Shown here: positions 29,683 through 38,581 of the stretch, piece by piece
Numbering within the stretch: the first letter of the stretch is position 1
Layout of the letters: each line of letters opens with the position of its first letter
Assembly: GCA_902789555.1 (NCBI GenBank)
Contig: CADAOF010000006.1
Coordinates: 44,812-108,811 of the forward strand
Source: an uncultured Lachnospiraceae bacterium
GTDB lineage: Bacteria; Bacillota; Clostridia; Lachnospirales; Lachnospiraceae
Direction: 5' to 3'
DNA: 64,000 nucleotides
The notes under the pieces: model-generated
The model's database searches: none
Told to the model about the DNA's origin: nothing
What the model saw: the letters and a program-made list of their open reading frames with translations, nothing else
Made by a program: the position numbers and the translations under genes

Positions 29683-29903
29683 GCCTCCGTCCGGCGCACG
29701 GTGATGCCTCAGGGCGATAGCGCTGCCTTCGCCGCCGTTTCCGTGCGATGTGACGGCTGCGGAGCGACAGCGGGAGCCTGCTAAGGCGAACCGCCGATGC
29801 GCGGCTTCGCCGCGCGAGTTTAGCAGAGCAGCCGTCTGATCGACGAGCGCGGAAACGGAAGAAGGGCGCGTGCCCGGAGGGACACCGTGCGCCGGACGGA
29901 GGC
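29683..29903. repeat. 221-bp nested inverted-repeat element
   Basis: A perfect 21-bp terminal inverted repeat (29683-29703 with 29883-29903; arm opens GCCTCCGTCCGG) encloses nested stems: CCGTTTCCG/CGGAAACGG, GACGGCTGC (29752-29760) with GCAGCCGTC (29828-29836), CTGCTAA (29778-29784) with TTAGCAG (29820-29826), and a central hairpin GCGCGGC-TTC-GCCGCGC (29799-29815). There is no supported open frame and no obvious target-site duplication. It could be a MITE-like element or a folded noncoding RNA. This covers most of the gene-free stretch between marR and the dehydrogenase gene. Confidence 0.8.
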
Positions 29904-29932
29904 TTGTGCGACGGCGGGTTTTTCGGTATAAT
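29904..29932 (+). promoter_or_regulatory. Promoter of the hydroxyacid dehydrogenase gene
   Basis: TTGTGC (29904-29909), a 17-nt spacer and TATAAT (29927-29932). The -35 box directly abuts the right arm of the inverted-repeat element. Confidence 0.65.
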
Positions 29933-29955
29933 ACGGAAAGAAACGGAGGTTCGTC

Positions 29956-30855
29956 ATGAAGATCGGATTTATCGGACTCGGAACGATGGGGATGGGCATG
30001 GCCCGCAACCTGCTCAAAAAGAACGGAAGCCTTACTGTCTATACGGCAAAGGAAGAAAAGCGCGTGCAGCTGGCGGAAGAAGGTTTTGACATCGCCTGCA
30101 GCCATGCGGAACTGGCGGACTGCGGGATCATTTTCCTCTGCCTGCCGGATGATGCCGTGGTGGAGAAGGTAACGCTCGGCGAGGACGGTCTCATCCACTA
30201 TCTGCAGGAAAGCGGCGCGATCGTGATCGATACCAGCACGACTTCTCCGGACTGCGCGCGGATGATCGCCTCCGCCTACGAGGAACGCGTGGGCGCCTTC
30301 CTGGATGCGCCGGTCTCCGGCATGAAGGCAAGATCCGATGCCGGGACGCTGACGGTAATGGTCGGCGGCCTCAGGGAAGCCTTTGAGGAAGTGAAACCTT
30401 ATCTCGACATGATCGGGACGACCGTCCTCTACATGGGCGGATCCGGCTGCGGACAGGCGGCAAAGATGATCAACAACACCGCCTACGACATCAACGTAGC
30501 CGGGATCGCGGAACTGCTGCCGCTCGCCCTTCGGCTGGGGCTCGAGCCGGAAGCGATCGCCGAAGTCCTGAATACCGGGACCGGCCGCAGCTACGCCTCG
30601 GAATTCTTCATCCCGCGCATCCTGAAGAACAGTTTCGTCGACGGCTATCCGATCGAAAAAGCCTTCAAGGACCTCGCGCATGCGGAAGAGACGGAGGCAG
30701 CCGAGGAGGTGGAACTGCCCATGACGAACGCTGCCGCAGCGGTCTTCCGCAAGGCCATGGAAGAAGGATTCGGCGGACTCAACAAGGGCGGCCTAATCCG
30801 CGTGAAGGAAGAGGAGATGGGCGTCACTTTCCGCAGCGACCCGGCCGAAAACTGA
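29956..30855 (+). CDS. Beta-hydroxyacid dehydrogenase (3-hydroxyisobutyrate / tartronate semialdehyde reductase family)
   Basis: A 299-residue NAD(P)-dependent oxidoreductase. The N-terminal Rossmann motif GLGTMG is at residues 7-12, the substrate-binding DAPVSG motif near 116-121, and the catalytic lysine is K170 in GCGQAAKMINN. The C-terminal all-helical domain ends with GGLIRVKEEE. The precise substrate (hydroxyisobutyrate, tartronate semialdehyde or another short beta-hydroxyacid) cannot be told. GGAGG precedes ATG 29956. Monocistronic. Confidence 0.9.
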   Translation: MKIGFIGLGTMGMGMARNLLKKNGSLTVYTAKEEKRVQLAEEGFDIACSHAELADCGIIFLCLPDDAVVEKVTLGEDGLIHYLQESGAIVIDTSTTSPDCARMIASAYEERVGAFLDAPVSGMKARSDAGTLTVMVGGLREAFEEVKPYLDMIGTTVLYMGGSGCGQAAKMINNTAYDINVAGIAELLPLALRLGLEPEAIAEVLNTGTGRSYASEFFIPRILKNSFVDGYPIEKAFKDLAHAEETEAAEEVELPMTNAAAAVFRKAMEEGFGGLNKGGLIRVKEEEMGVTFRSDPAEN

Positions 30856-30875
30856 CGGAACATCAGTCATTGCCC

Positions 30876-30905
30876 TTGCGTGCGGGCAGGACGTTGTGAT
30901 AAAAT
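30876..30905 (+). promoter_or_regulatory. Promoter of the large lipoprotein gene
   Basis: TTGCGT (30876-30881), an 18-nt spacer and TAAAAT (30900-30905), about 56 nt before ATG 30962. Confidence 0.6.
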
Positions 30906-30961
30906 GCAAAGACGAATGGAAAGATAAGTTCGGCTCGACCGGACATTATGGAGGAGGAGAG

Positions 30962-32872
30962 ATGAAAAAATTTTTATGCTGGCTGATCTGCGCGGCCATG
31001 CTCCTTACAGCAGCGGCCTGCGGCAAAACGCCGGAAAGAACCATGCCCGACACGGCAGCTGAACCCGAGACAACGGTCCCCGAGACGGAAGCCCCGAAGA
31101 CCGATAAGGACGCCAAGGCGGACGACGTGGTCAAGGAAGCCCTGAAAGCCCTGCTGAAGGACGATCTGAAGTTTGGCTTTACCTCGGATACCGCGCTGGA
31201 CCTGTCCCTGCTGCGCGCTGCGGAAGAAAGCAAGGCGGAACAGTCTGACGGCGGGGCCGGCATGGATGACATGCTCGGCATGATCATCGGCGTGATCTTC
31301 GGCGATAAAAACGAACTGAATCTCAAACTGGACGTGAAGGCAGAAGGCTCCGCTGACGCACAGAAGGGCATGGCGGCTAAGATCGAACTGAAGAACAACG
31401 CCGCCGAAGCACTGGAAGGCCTGCTCGAACTGCTGAACAGTCAGACGGAAGGCGGAGAATCGCCCGTCTCCTGGCTGAAGGATACCTTCAATACCGAAGT
31501 CTATATGGACAAGGCCGAAGGAAAAGCATATTTCCTGAATCCGGTCACGGAGGAATGGAACTTTACCGAAGCCAGGTTCACAAAGGACGAGGACGCGGAA
31601 AAAACTATTGATGAACTGGAACTGGAGAAGTTCTTCGGAAAAGACTACGAATGGAAGATCACGAACACGCAGTATCTGTTCAGTGCCGACGTTGATCTGA
31701 AGGAACTGGCTCTGAACAGTGTTGCGGAGGAAGACCGGAAGGACGCGGAAGAAGAGATCGGCGAGGTGATGGACGGCCTTGTTCTTCACGTTGCCCTGAC
31801 CTTCAATGATGAGAAGAAGCTCGAAAGCGCCGAGCTCTCTCTCGACCCCGTCACCAAGGATCTGAACATGTTCCTGGTAGGCATCGGCATCAGCCTGCGC
31901 CTGAACCGCTTTGAGATCAAATGCGGCATGGATTACGCGGCAGCGGTCGACTGTGAAGTCCCGGCAGCTGTAAAGGAAAGCGCCGTGGAAGCCGAAAGCG
32001 GCTCCATCCTTCCGATCGGACCCGGTACCGACGATCCCTTCGGCCCGGACGAAGACGAGTTCCCGTGGGCGAACGATAACTACAGCCTGAAGGACGAAGT
32101 CCTGGCAGACGACGAGAACGTCAGGCTGACGGCAAACAAAGTGGAGACAGACGAGTTCGGCGACATCCATGTGCTGTTCACGCTGGAAAACAAGACAGAT
32201 AAGAAACTGAGCATAGATCTTGACGACCTGTACGTGAACGGTCTGCAGGTGAACGGGTTCGTTTATGAAGACGTTGAGCCGCAGGAGAGTCTCGAACTTG
32301 ATCTGGAGATCTATGACATTCACATGAATGAGATCCGCCAGAAGCATATTTATCAGCTGGATCTTTTCTTTGAGATCGAAGATCCCGAAGACTGGATGGC
32401 AGATCCCGTGCTGGAAGATCATTTCACGCTTAACGTTCAGCCCGGAGAAGCAGAACCCTGGGAGCAGGATCCTGCGATGACGCTGCTCGAAACGGAAGAT
32501 CTGAAGGCAGTCTGGCTGCCTGCAGGCGAACGTGATGAGATCCTCGGCATGGATCTGTACGTGTTCTGCGAAAACGGAAAAGACATCCCGGTGAGTTTTG
32601 AGATCACGGATCTTAAGGTCAACGGAATTGAAGTTGACAAAGTCTGGTGGGAAGACGAAATCAAGGGCGGCTTTGTCGGCGTGAGCAAGGAATCGGTGTC
32701 GGCCGATTTCCTGAAGCAGAATGAGATCGCTGAGATTACTGAGATCACGGGCACGATCCGCGCCTACTCGGAAGACGACAGCTGGAACGAGGTCGAATAT
32801 GCCGTGAACGACTTTACGGTCACTTATCAGGCAGACGGAAGCGTCAGCCTGGAGACCGCCGCCGCGGAATAA
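30962..32872 (+). CDS. Large surface lipoprotein of unknown function
   Basis: A 636-residue acidic secreted lipoprotein. The signal peptide ends in the lipobox TAAAC with C20 as the lipidation site. An acidic low-complexity stretch (EPETTVPETEAPKTDKDAK) leads to an N-terminal domain of about 300 residues. After a DDPFGPDEDE linker come two C-terminal beta-rich domains, each with a VNGxxV-type strand (DDLYVNGLQVNGF and DLKVNGIEVDKVW). I recognise no enzymatic motif. ATG 30962 is chosen because AGGAGGAGAG precedes it and it gives the signal peptide. Monocistronic, with a terminator behind. Confidence 0.85.
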   Translation: MKKFLCWLICAAMLLTAAACGKTPERTMPDTAAEPETTVPETEAPKTDKDAKADDVVKEALKALLKDDLKFGFTSDTALDLSLLRAAEESKAEQSDGGAGMDDMLGMIIGVIFGDKNELNLKLDVKAEGSADAQKGMAAKIELKNNAAEALEGLLELLNSQTEGGESPVSWLKDTFNTEVYMDKAEGKAYFLNPVTEEWNFTEARFTKDEDAEKTIDELELEKFFGKDYEWKITNTQYLFSADVDLKELALNSVAEEDRKDAEEEIGEVMDGLVLHVALTFNDEKKLESAELSLDPVTKDLNMFLVGIGISLRLNRFEIKCGMDYAAAVDCEVPAAVKESAVEAESGSILPIGPGTDDPFGPDEDEFPWANDNYSLKDEVLADDENVRLTANKVETDEFGDIHVLFTLENKTDKKLSIDLDDLYVNGLQVNGFVYEDVEPQESLELDLEIYDIHMNEIRQKHIYQLDLFFEIEDPEDWMADPVLEDHFTLNVQPGEAEPWEQDPAMTLLETEDLKAVWLPAGERDEILGMDLYVFCENGKDIPVSFEITDLKVNGIEVDKVWWEDEIKGGFVGVSKESVSADFLKQNEIAEITEITGTIRAYSEDDSWNEVEYAVNDFTVTYQADGSVSLETAAAE

Positions 32873-32887
32873 GAGAAGATAAGAATG

Positions 32888-32924
32888 AAAGAGCGCAGAT
32901 CCTTTGAAGGGTCTGCGCTCTTTT
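32888..32924 (+). terminator. Intrinsic terminator after the lipoprotein gene
   Basis: A 15-bp stem (GAGCGCAGA core, one T-G pair) with loop TTTGAA followed by TTTT. The A-rich 5' side makes it usable in both directions between the convergent genes. Confidence 0.9.
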
Positions 32925-32990
32925 GCTGTGCAGAATGCGGCCGCGGAATACCGGTGCCTTGAACCGGCTGCGGAGCTTCGCTGTTCGTAT

Positions 32991-33875
32991 TCAGCTTTCT
33001 TTCATGAAGACGTCAAAATACAGGCGGCAGCCTTCCTTCGGATCCAGGTCGGAACCGCTGTTTTCGATCATGTAGCCGATCACCTGCGACGGGATCACGA
33101 GGCTCTTCGTCTTCAGTTCCTTCTTGCGGGAGCGGGCCATCTGCGTGATCACTTCCTTCAGGTCGGAACCGCTGTATGCCTCGCGGTAGAGGGCAGCGTC
33201 CTTCGCACGGCGGGCAAGGCAGGTCCTGTTGTGTGCAAGCCGCAGAAGCGTCGCGATCCCGAAGGTCAGCGGCATGAGGAACGTTGCCGGGATCCAGATC
33301 GGAAGCCTGGTCGCGAATCCGTAGAAATCATTCCAGCCGCCCTGCTCCTCACCGATCACGACGACCATTACGAAATAGAGGACCGCGTAGATGAACACCG
33401 GGATGAGCGCGAGGAAGGATTCCTTCAGCCGCACCAGATGGCTGCAGATAAAGCAGCAGAAACTGAGGATGGCAAGGACCGGACAGACGCCGTGCAGGAA
33501 GAAACGGGAGCCGCTGTAGATCAGATAGAAGCCTTTGACCGGTGCTAGGATGCACAGCGAGATGAGAAAATTCAGGCTGATGGCGGTGATGGCCATGTGC
33601 ATCAGGATCACGACCCAGTCGGGCAGGTGGTAATAGCCCGTGCGCAGGCCGTCGACCGTATACGGGATGCAGAGCATCATTGCGAGCGCGGTCAGGATAT
33701 TGGAATTGACCGTGAACATGCAGAAGGTCTGCAGGCCCATGTGGTCGAAGTTTTCATCGTAGAGAGTGGTCAGGTTCATGGTGACGCCGATGCAGACGCC
33801 GATGACGACGATGGCAGCGCTGACGAGGGCGAACAGGCACTGCATCCGGTTGCTGCGGATCGCGGGATCCTTCAT
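32991..33875 (-). CDS. Multi-pass membrane protein, function unknown (Pr6Pr-like)
   Basis: A 294-residue protein with six to seven hydrophobic helices. The segment GLQTFCMFTVNSNILTAL resembles the FTxxSN signature of Pr6Pr-type membrane proteins, and the C-terminus is a cytoplasmic basic tail (about residues 215-294). No transport or catalytic motif is recognisable. It follows the secreted-protein gene by 45 nt on the same strand and may be cotranscribed with it. Confidence 0.75.
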   Translation of the reverse strand: MKDPAIRSNRMQCLFALVSAAIVVIGVCIGVTMNLTTLYDENFDHMGLQTFCMFTVNSNILTALAMMLCIPYTVDGLRTGYYHLPDWVVILMHMAITAISLNFLISLCILAPVKGFYLIYSGSRFFLHGVCPVLAILSFCCFICSHLVRLKESFLALIPVFIYAVLYFVMVVVIGEEQGGWNDFYGFATRLPIWIPATFLMPLTFGIATLLRLAHNRTCLARRAKDAALYREAYSGSDLKEVITQMARSRKKELKTKSLVIPSQVIGYMIENSGSDLDPKEGCRLYFDVFMKES

Positions 33876-33920
33876 GAAAACCGGCCTCCTTTTCGAATGA
33901 GGGATAAACTGACGGAGCGT

Positions 33921-35999
33921 TTACGGGACCGTCTGCGCGATGGGGGCGGTGCCGAGCACCTGGTTGCGGAGGCGGAACAGATTCGGCAGGCCGAAGCTGC
34001 CGTCGGCCGCTTCGGAGAAAGGTCCCGGCAGGAACCTGTCGCCGGAAGCACGGCCGTGCATTCTGACGAGGTCGCTTAAGTGAAGCACGGCGCTGCCGTA
34101 AAGGGATACGCTTCCTTCAAAGCAAGGCTCGCCGGACCTGCCGTACAGGCGCACGATGTCGCCGGCTTCCAGCGGAGAACCGTCGGGCTTCGCGTTGCCG
34201 CCGGCGCTGAAAAGCCCGCATTCCGTGATCGGGACGACGAGCTGCTCTGCCGTTCCTGCGGTATCTGCCGCGAACCAGAGGCCGGTGCCTGTCTTTTCCG
34301 AGGGGGCAATGCACAGCTGCATGCCTTCTGCGGCTGTGCCGGCAGGCAGAACGGAAACGAGGTAGGAGACCGTTCCGTCGGAGACGAGGCTCTGCAGCGA
34401 GAGGTCGTCCGCGGTAAAGCAAATGACCGGCGCATTGGAGCCTTCCTGCGCGGAAGCCGCCGAGACCGGCAGCCCGCTGCCCGCGCTGCTGCCGCAAACG
34501 GCCCAGGTCCCGCCGAGAGACTGTCCTTCGGCAGCGCCGGTCTGTTCGACGGTGATGATGCCGAAGGGGAAGACGACCCTGCCGTCAGGGTCCCGATAGA
34601 AGCCGCCGCTTCCCTCAGGTGCCCGTACGGGAACCGCCGTATCTTCGCCGAACACCGCACCTCTGCGATCTGCCGTTACGGTCCAGGCAGCCGCGGGGGC
34701 GGTATCGGAGAGGGATTTCACGTCCATACAGGCGTAGTAGCGGACCGTAAACTCAACACCTTCCAGAGATGGTGCGGAAACCTGCGGCTGAACGGAGATC
34801 TTCGCTGACATAAGCTTCGGCGTGAGCACGAAGGAGAGCTTGGACGTTTCGTCTTCCGTGATCTTTACGCTCTGCACCTCCGGTTTTTCATAGGCGGGGA
34901 GAGCGGATGCGGGCTTCACGTAAACGGTCTGGGATGCGTAGCAGCGGATCGTCACGCTGCCGTTCGCATCGGTCGGCACGGACACCAGCTGCCTGGTGCA
35001 GGCGGCATCGGAGTAGACGCCGATCTTCACGCCGCTCAGGGCATAATTGGGATTGCCCGCAGTCAGTTCCGGCAGGGAAGATGACAGCTGCACCGAAAGG
35101 TAGCCCTGCGGAGGCGGAGGAGGCGCAGCAGGCTGTGTGGGCTGCGCAGGCTGAGAGGGCGTTGAAGGTGCCGAGGGCTGGGAAGGCGGCGCAGCCTGCC
35201 CGGCGCTGTCCGAGACCGGGATCAGGACGTAGCAAAGCGCGTTCTTCAAAGCTTCGCCCGAGGCGCCGTTGTCGACGGCGCAGCCGCCGTGCACGCCTTC
35301 CGACCAGCGGGTGGCATGCACGCGCCAGACGTTCCGGCTGCCGTAGCCCCGCCAGACCTTGTTTGCGTCACCCGTGGCGAGCGTTCCGCTTAAGGTATCC
35401 CGGCCGAGACCGTAATAGTTCTCCAGCCAGATACGCATCTCGTATTCGCTCATGTAGGGGAAGGCGCCGAGACTGATCCAGCAGTGGCCGTACTGTTCGG
35501 TCGGCGACGTCAGGAGGCCGATCGTTCCGGCTGCGTTAAAGGCACCGGCGGCAAAAGCCGCGTCAGCATTCTTGTATTTCTGGAACAGGAAGGTGAAAGT
35601 CGAATTCCCGCAGGGGACGCTCACCGTACTGCCGGAAGAAAGCTGCTTATCCAGCATCGAACAGAAATTGCGGACGTTCGCATAGGGGTAGGAAGCGGAC
35701 CAGTGCAGGTTGAAGCGGGAGATGAGATCGACGCCCTGCGTCTGCCAGGCGTCAAGAAGATATCCGATGCATTCCCGCAGTTCGGCGGTGCAGGGGATGG
35801 TGCTGTAGAAGGAGTAGGGGTCGCGATTAACGACGTGGGAAAGGAAATGCCTGATGACGTTGTAGACCTTGCCGTTTGCGGGGGGAGTGTAGGTCCAGGA
35901 AGCAGCATGCGCAGACCGGGGCGCTGCCGTAAAGACAGTCCCCAGGATGATGCAGGATGAAAGGCACAGGGTGCACAGGTGCTTCATCAGTTTCTTCAT
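33921..35999 (-). CDS. Secreted protein with proline-rich linker and SpaA/Cna-B-like domains
   Basis: A 692-residue exported protein. The signal peptide ends AHA (cleavage after A32). Residues about 33-255 form an uncharacterised domain rich in Cys, Trp and His (HCWISLGAFPYMSEYEM, VHGGCAVDNGASG). A Pro/Gln/Ser linker (about 262-290) precedes two or three beta-sandwich segments of SpaA/Cna-B style (LSGVKIGVYSDAACTRQ; LEGVEFTVRYYA). There is no LPXTG or transmembrane anchor at the C-terminus, so it is probably released or held noncovalently. I choose ATG 35999 because the signal peptide then begins MKKLMKH and the longer reading spans the promoter. Confidence 0.8.
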   Translation of the reverse strand: MKKLMKHLCTLCLSSCIILGTVFTAAPRSAHAASWTYTPPANGKVYNVIRHFLSHVVNRDPYSFYSTIPCTAELRECIGYLLDAWQTQGVDLISRFNLHWSASYPYANVRNFCSMLDKQLSSGSTVSVPCGNSTFTFLFQKYKNADAAFAAGAFNAAGTIGLLTSPTEQYGHCWISLGAFPYMSEYEMRIWLENYYGLGRDTLSGTLATGDANKVWRGYGSRNVWRVHATRWSEGVHGGCAVDNGASGEALKNALCYVLIPVSDSAGQAAPPSQPSAPSTPSQPAQPTQPAAPPPPPQGYLSVQLSSSLPELTAGNPNYALSGVKIGVYSDAACTRQLVSVPTDANGSVTIRCYASQTVYVKPASALPAYEKPEVQSVKITEDETSKLSFVLTPKLMSAKISVQPQVSAPSLEGVEFTVRYYACMDVKSLSDTAPAAAWTVTADRRGAVFGEDTAVPVRAPEGSGGFYRDPDGRVVFPFGIITVEQTGAAEGQSLGGTWAVCGSSAGSGLPVSAASAQEGSNAPVICFTADDLSLQSLVSDGTVSYLVSVLPAGTAAEGMQLCIAPSEKTGTGLWFAADTAGTAEQLVVPITECGLFSAGGNAKPDGSPLEAGDIVRLYGRSGEPCFEGSVSLYGSAVLHLSDLVRMHGRASGDRFLPGPFSEAADGSFGLPNLFRLRNQVLGTAPIAQTVP

Positions 36000-36036
36000 G
36001 AAACGTTTCCCTTCCGGAATGCAAAGAGTGACATAT

Positions 36037-36065
36037 ATTATATCATTCCGCGTGAAATTTCGCAA
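36037..36065 (-). promoter_or_regulatory. Promoter of the secreted-protein gene, inside the MATE gene
   Basis: On the minus strand TTGCGA (36060-36065), a 17-nt spacer and TATAAT (36037-36042) with a TGA extension. The -35 box and most of the spacer lie within the last codons of the MATE gene, so the secreted-protein gene can be transcribed independently. Confidence 0.8.
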
Positions 36066-37428
36066 GCGCGCCGCGGATGGTCTTTCTCAGGAAGAAAAAG
36101 CTTAAGGTAAAGGAGACAAGCTCGGCGGCAGGGAAAGCCAGCCAGACGTTGTCAAGTACGCCGGTCAGGGAGAAAAGGAAGGCGACCGGAAGCAGGACCA
36201 GCACCTGCCGGCAGACCGAGATGAGCAGGGAATGGAACGGGTTGCCGATCGACTGGCAGACCGAGCCGGCAATGATCGAGAAGCCTGCGAAGGGGAAGTG
36301 GATGGCAATGATCCGCATCGCGCGGATGCCGATGGAAAGCATCTCGTCACTCGGGTTGAAGATCCCGATGAGGAGCGCGGGGATCGCCATGAAGACGACG
36401 GTACCGAGCGCCATGAAACTGACGGCGGCTGCGATCGCAGTCCGGTAGGTCCGGCGCACGCGGTCCATCCTGCCGGCCCCGTAATTGTAGGAAATGATCG
36501 GCACCATGGCGTTGTTCAGGCCGAAGACCGGCATGAAGATGAAGCTCTGCAGCTTGAAATAAACACCGTAAACGGCGGTCGCAGCTTCGGTGAAGCCGAG
36601 CAGGATCTGGTTCATGCAAAAGGTGGTAAGCGATCCGATCGACTGCATCAGGATCGAGGGATAGGCGATGCGGTAAATGTCTGCGGCGATGCGGCCGCGG
36701 AAGCCGACCATGCGGAAGGAATCCCGGAGGACGGGATTGTATTTCAGATTCAGGAAGACGCCGACGGCTGCGGCGATGCCCTGGCCGATCACGGTCGCGA
36801 TGGCTGCGCCCATGACTTCGAGACGCGGGAAACCTGCGTAGCCGAAGATGAAGAGCGGATCGAGAACGATGTTGACGGCAGCCCCGGTCAGCTGGATGAT
36901 CATGGACTTGTCGGTGCGGCCGACTGACTGAAGCAGGCGCTCCATGGCGACCTGCGCGTAGAGAAAGATGCTGATGCCCATGACGACGTGCAGGTAGTCG
37001 CCGCCGTAGCGGACGATCACGGCGTTTTCGGTCTGCACGGCAAAGAAACGCCGGCCGAAGGAAAGGCCGATGAGGCAGAAGACAGCGGCGGTCAGCAGGA
37101 AGAGGAACATTCCCGTTCCCGCGATCTCCCGGGCGCGGTCCTCATGCTTTTCTCCGAGGGCGCGCGAAATGAGAGCGCTCATGCCGACGCCGGTGCCGAC
37201 CGAGAAAGCGATCAGCAGGCTCTGCATGGGGAAGGCAAGGCTGACGGCGTTCATCGCGTCCTGCGACAGCTGCGCGACAAAGTAACTGTCCACGACGTTG
37301 TAGAGCGCCTGGAACAGCATCGAAACGGTCATCGGCAGCGCCATGGAAAAGAGAAGCCGTCCTTCCGGCTGGGTCCCCATCCGGTTCTGGGACGGCTCGT
37401 GCATATTGTTGTCTGTGGTCTGAGACAT
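36043..37428 (-). CDS. MATE-family efflux transporter
   Basis: A 461-residue protein with twelve hydrophobic helices in two homologous halves; MATE motifs include LFQALYNVVDSYFVAQL in helix 1 and INYNYGAG-like SYNYGAGRMDRV in the second half. It is a cation-coupled multidrug/toxin exporter; the natural substrate is not predictable. GAGGA precedes ATG 37428. It is divergent from the SGNH operon. Confidence 0.93.
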   Translation of the reverse strand: MSQTTDNNMHEPSQNRMGTQPEGRLLFSMALPMTVSMLFQALYNVVDSYFVAQLSQDAMNAVSLAFPMQSLLIAFSVGTGVGMSALISRALGEKHEDRAREIAGTGMFLFLLTAAVFCLIGLSFGRRFFAVQTENAVIVRYGGDYLHVVMGISIFLYAQVAMERLLQSVGRTDKSMIIQLTGAAVNIVLDPLFIFGYAGFPRLEVMGAAIATVIGQGIAAAVGVFLNLKYNPVLRDSFRMVGFRGRIAADIYRIAYPSILMQSIGSLTTFCMNQILLGFTEAATAVYGVYFKLQSFIFMPVFGLNNAMVPIISYNYGAGRMDRVRRTYRTAIAAAVSFMALGTVVFMAIPALLIGIFNPSDEMLSIGIRAMRIIAIHFPFAGFSIIAGSVCQSIGNPFHSLLISVCRQVLVLLPVAFLFSLTGVLDNVWLAFPAAELVSFTLSFFFLRKTIRGALAKFHAE

Positions 37429-37459
37429 GGCAGATCCTCATCTTTCTTATTACGGAAGA

Positions 37460-37488
37460 ATACTACCATAAAAAGCCCGGACTGTACA
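37460..37488 (-). promoter_or_regulatory. MATE gene promoter
   Basis: On the minus strand TGTACA (37483-37488), a 17-nt spacer and TAGTAT (37460-37465). Confidence 0.5.
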
Positions 37489-37493
37489 GACCC

Positions 37494-37522
37494 TTGATAA
37501 TTCCGGGATCGCGGTGTAAACT
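37494..37522 (+). promoter_or_regulatory. Promoter of the O-acylation operon
   Basis: TTGATA (37494-37499), a 17-nt spacer and TAAACT (37517-37522), about 36 nt before ATG 37558. It lies back-to-back with the MATE promoter. Confidence 0.5.
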
Positions 37523-37557
37523 ATATAAAATACATTCTCATGAAAACGGGGAGAAAG

Positions 37558-38577
37558 ATGAAAGGGAAAAGGATCCTGTACGGACTGGTCGGCGCATTGC
37601 TGATCCTTGCGCTGTCCGCAGTTGTCGGACGCGGCGCACGGACGCAGGCGGCAGCGGTAGATGAAACGCTGCTGCTTGCGGTGGAGAATGCTGCCGGACA
37701 GGATCCTGCCGCTGCTGCTTCGAGAGTTTTTGCTGCGGAAAGTTCCCGCAGCAAGGCGATCCGGGACAGCATTGAAGCATCGATCTCGCTGGAACAGTCG
37801 GTCGCGGAATCGAAGGCGGAAGCAAACCGCCTGCTGCTCGAATCGATCCGGGCGGCAGGGGAGGCAAGAGAGTCGCGCGCGGCTTCGATCGCGGAATCCC
37901 GTTCAATAGAGGTGTCCGTGGAGGAATCGGTTCGGCAGTCCCTGGAGGAATCTGCTGCGGAATCCCGCCGCGCAGCCGAAGCGGCGTCGCGGGCGGCGGC
38001 ATCCCGGGCTGCGGCGGAAGCGGCAGCCAGAGCCGCTGCAGCGTCAAGGGCGGCTGCGGAAGCCGCTGCCCAGCCGGCAAAAGGCTCGGTCATCCTTTTC
38101 GGCGACTCAAGGACGCAGGGCTTCATGAATTTCTGGCCGACAAGACAGGTCATTTTTACCTACGATCCGATCAGCGCCCATCCGGAACTGATCACGAAGG
38201 CGGCGTCGGCTTATCCGAACAAAATCGTTTTCCTGAACGGGATCGATGACGTTCTGGTCTATTCCGCCGACGGTGCGATAGGCTCTTACGAGGCTGCGAT
38301 CACCCGCTTTGCAAAACTGTCGCCGAACTCAAAGATCTACGTTCACTCCGTGCTTCCCGTGCGGGCGGACGTATCGGCCAAGTATGCCCGCCTGAGAGGG
38401 ATCGACCGCTACAACCAGCTGCTGCAGCAGATGTGCGCGCGGCACGGCTGGACTTACATCGACTGCCGTGCGGGCTTTTCCGACGCGGCGTACTGGCCCG
38501 GCGGGGACGGGATCCACTTCAATAATACCTGGACCGCGAACTGGCTGGGGCAGATCCGGAAAGCAGCGGGGTTTTAA
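37558..38577 (+). CDS. Membrane-anchored SGNH hydrolase-like protein with Ala/Ser/Glu coiled-coil stalk
   Basis: A protein of 339 residues: an N-terminal signal anchor (about residues 6-26), a stalk of about 120 residues built of SIEES/SRAAAEAAA-like runs predicted as coiled coil, and a C-terminal SGNH domain with block I ILFGDSRTQGF and the catalytic-type DGIHFN near the end. It is extracytoplasmic, with the stalk placing the domain away from the membrane. I choose ATG 37558 because GGGGAG precedes it; ATG 37540 is also in frame. It heads an operon with DUF4358, MBOAT, DHHW and a second SGNH gene. Confidence 0.85.
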   Translation: MKGKRILYGLVGALLILALSAVVGRGARTQAAAVDETLLLAVENAAGQDPAAAASRVFAAESSRSKAIRDSIEASISLEQSVAESKAEANRLLLESIRAAGEARESRAASIAESRSIEVSVEESVRQSLEESAAESRRAAEAASRAAASRAAAEAAARAAAASRAAAEAAAQPAKGSVILFGDSRTQGFMNFWPTRQVIFTYDPISAHPELITKAASAYPNKIVFLNGIDDVLVYSADGAIGSYEAAITRFAKLSPNSKIYVHSVLPVRADVSAKYARLRGIDRYNQLLQQMCARHGWTYIDCRAGFSDAAYWPGGDGIHFNNTWTANWLGQIRKAAGF

Positions 38578-38581
38578 GGCG

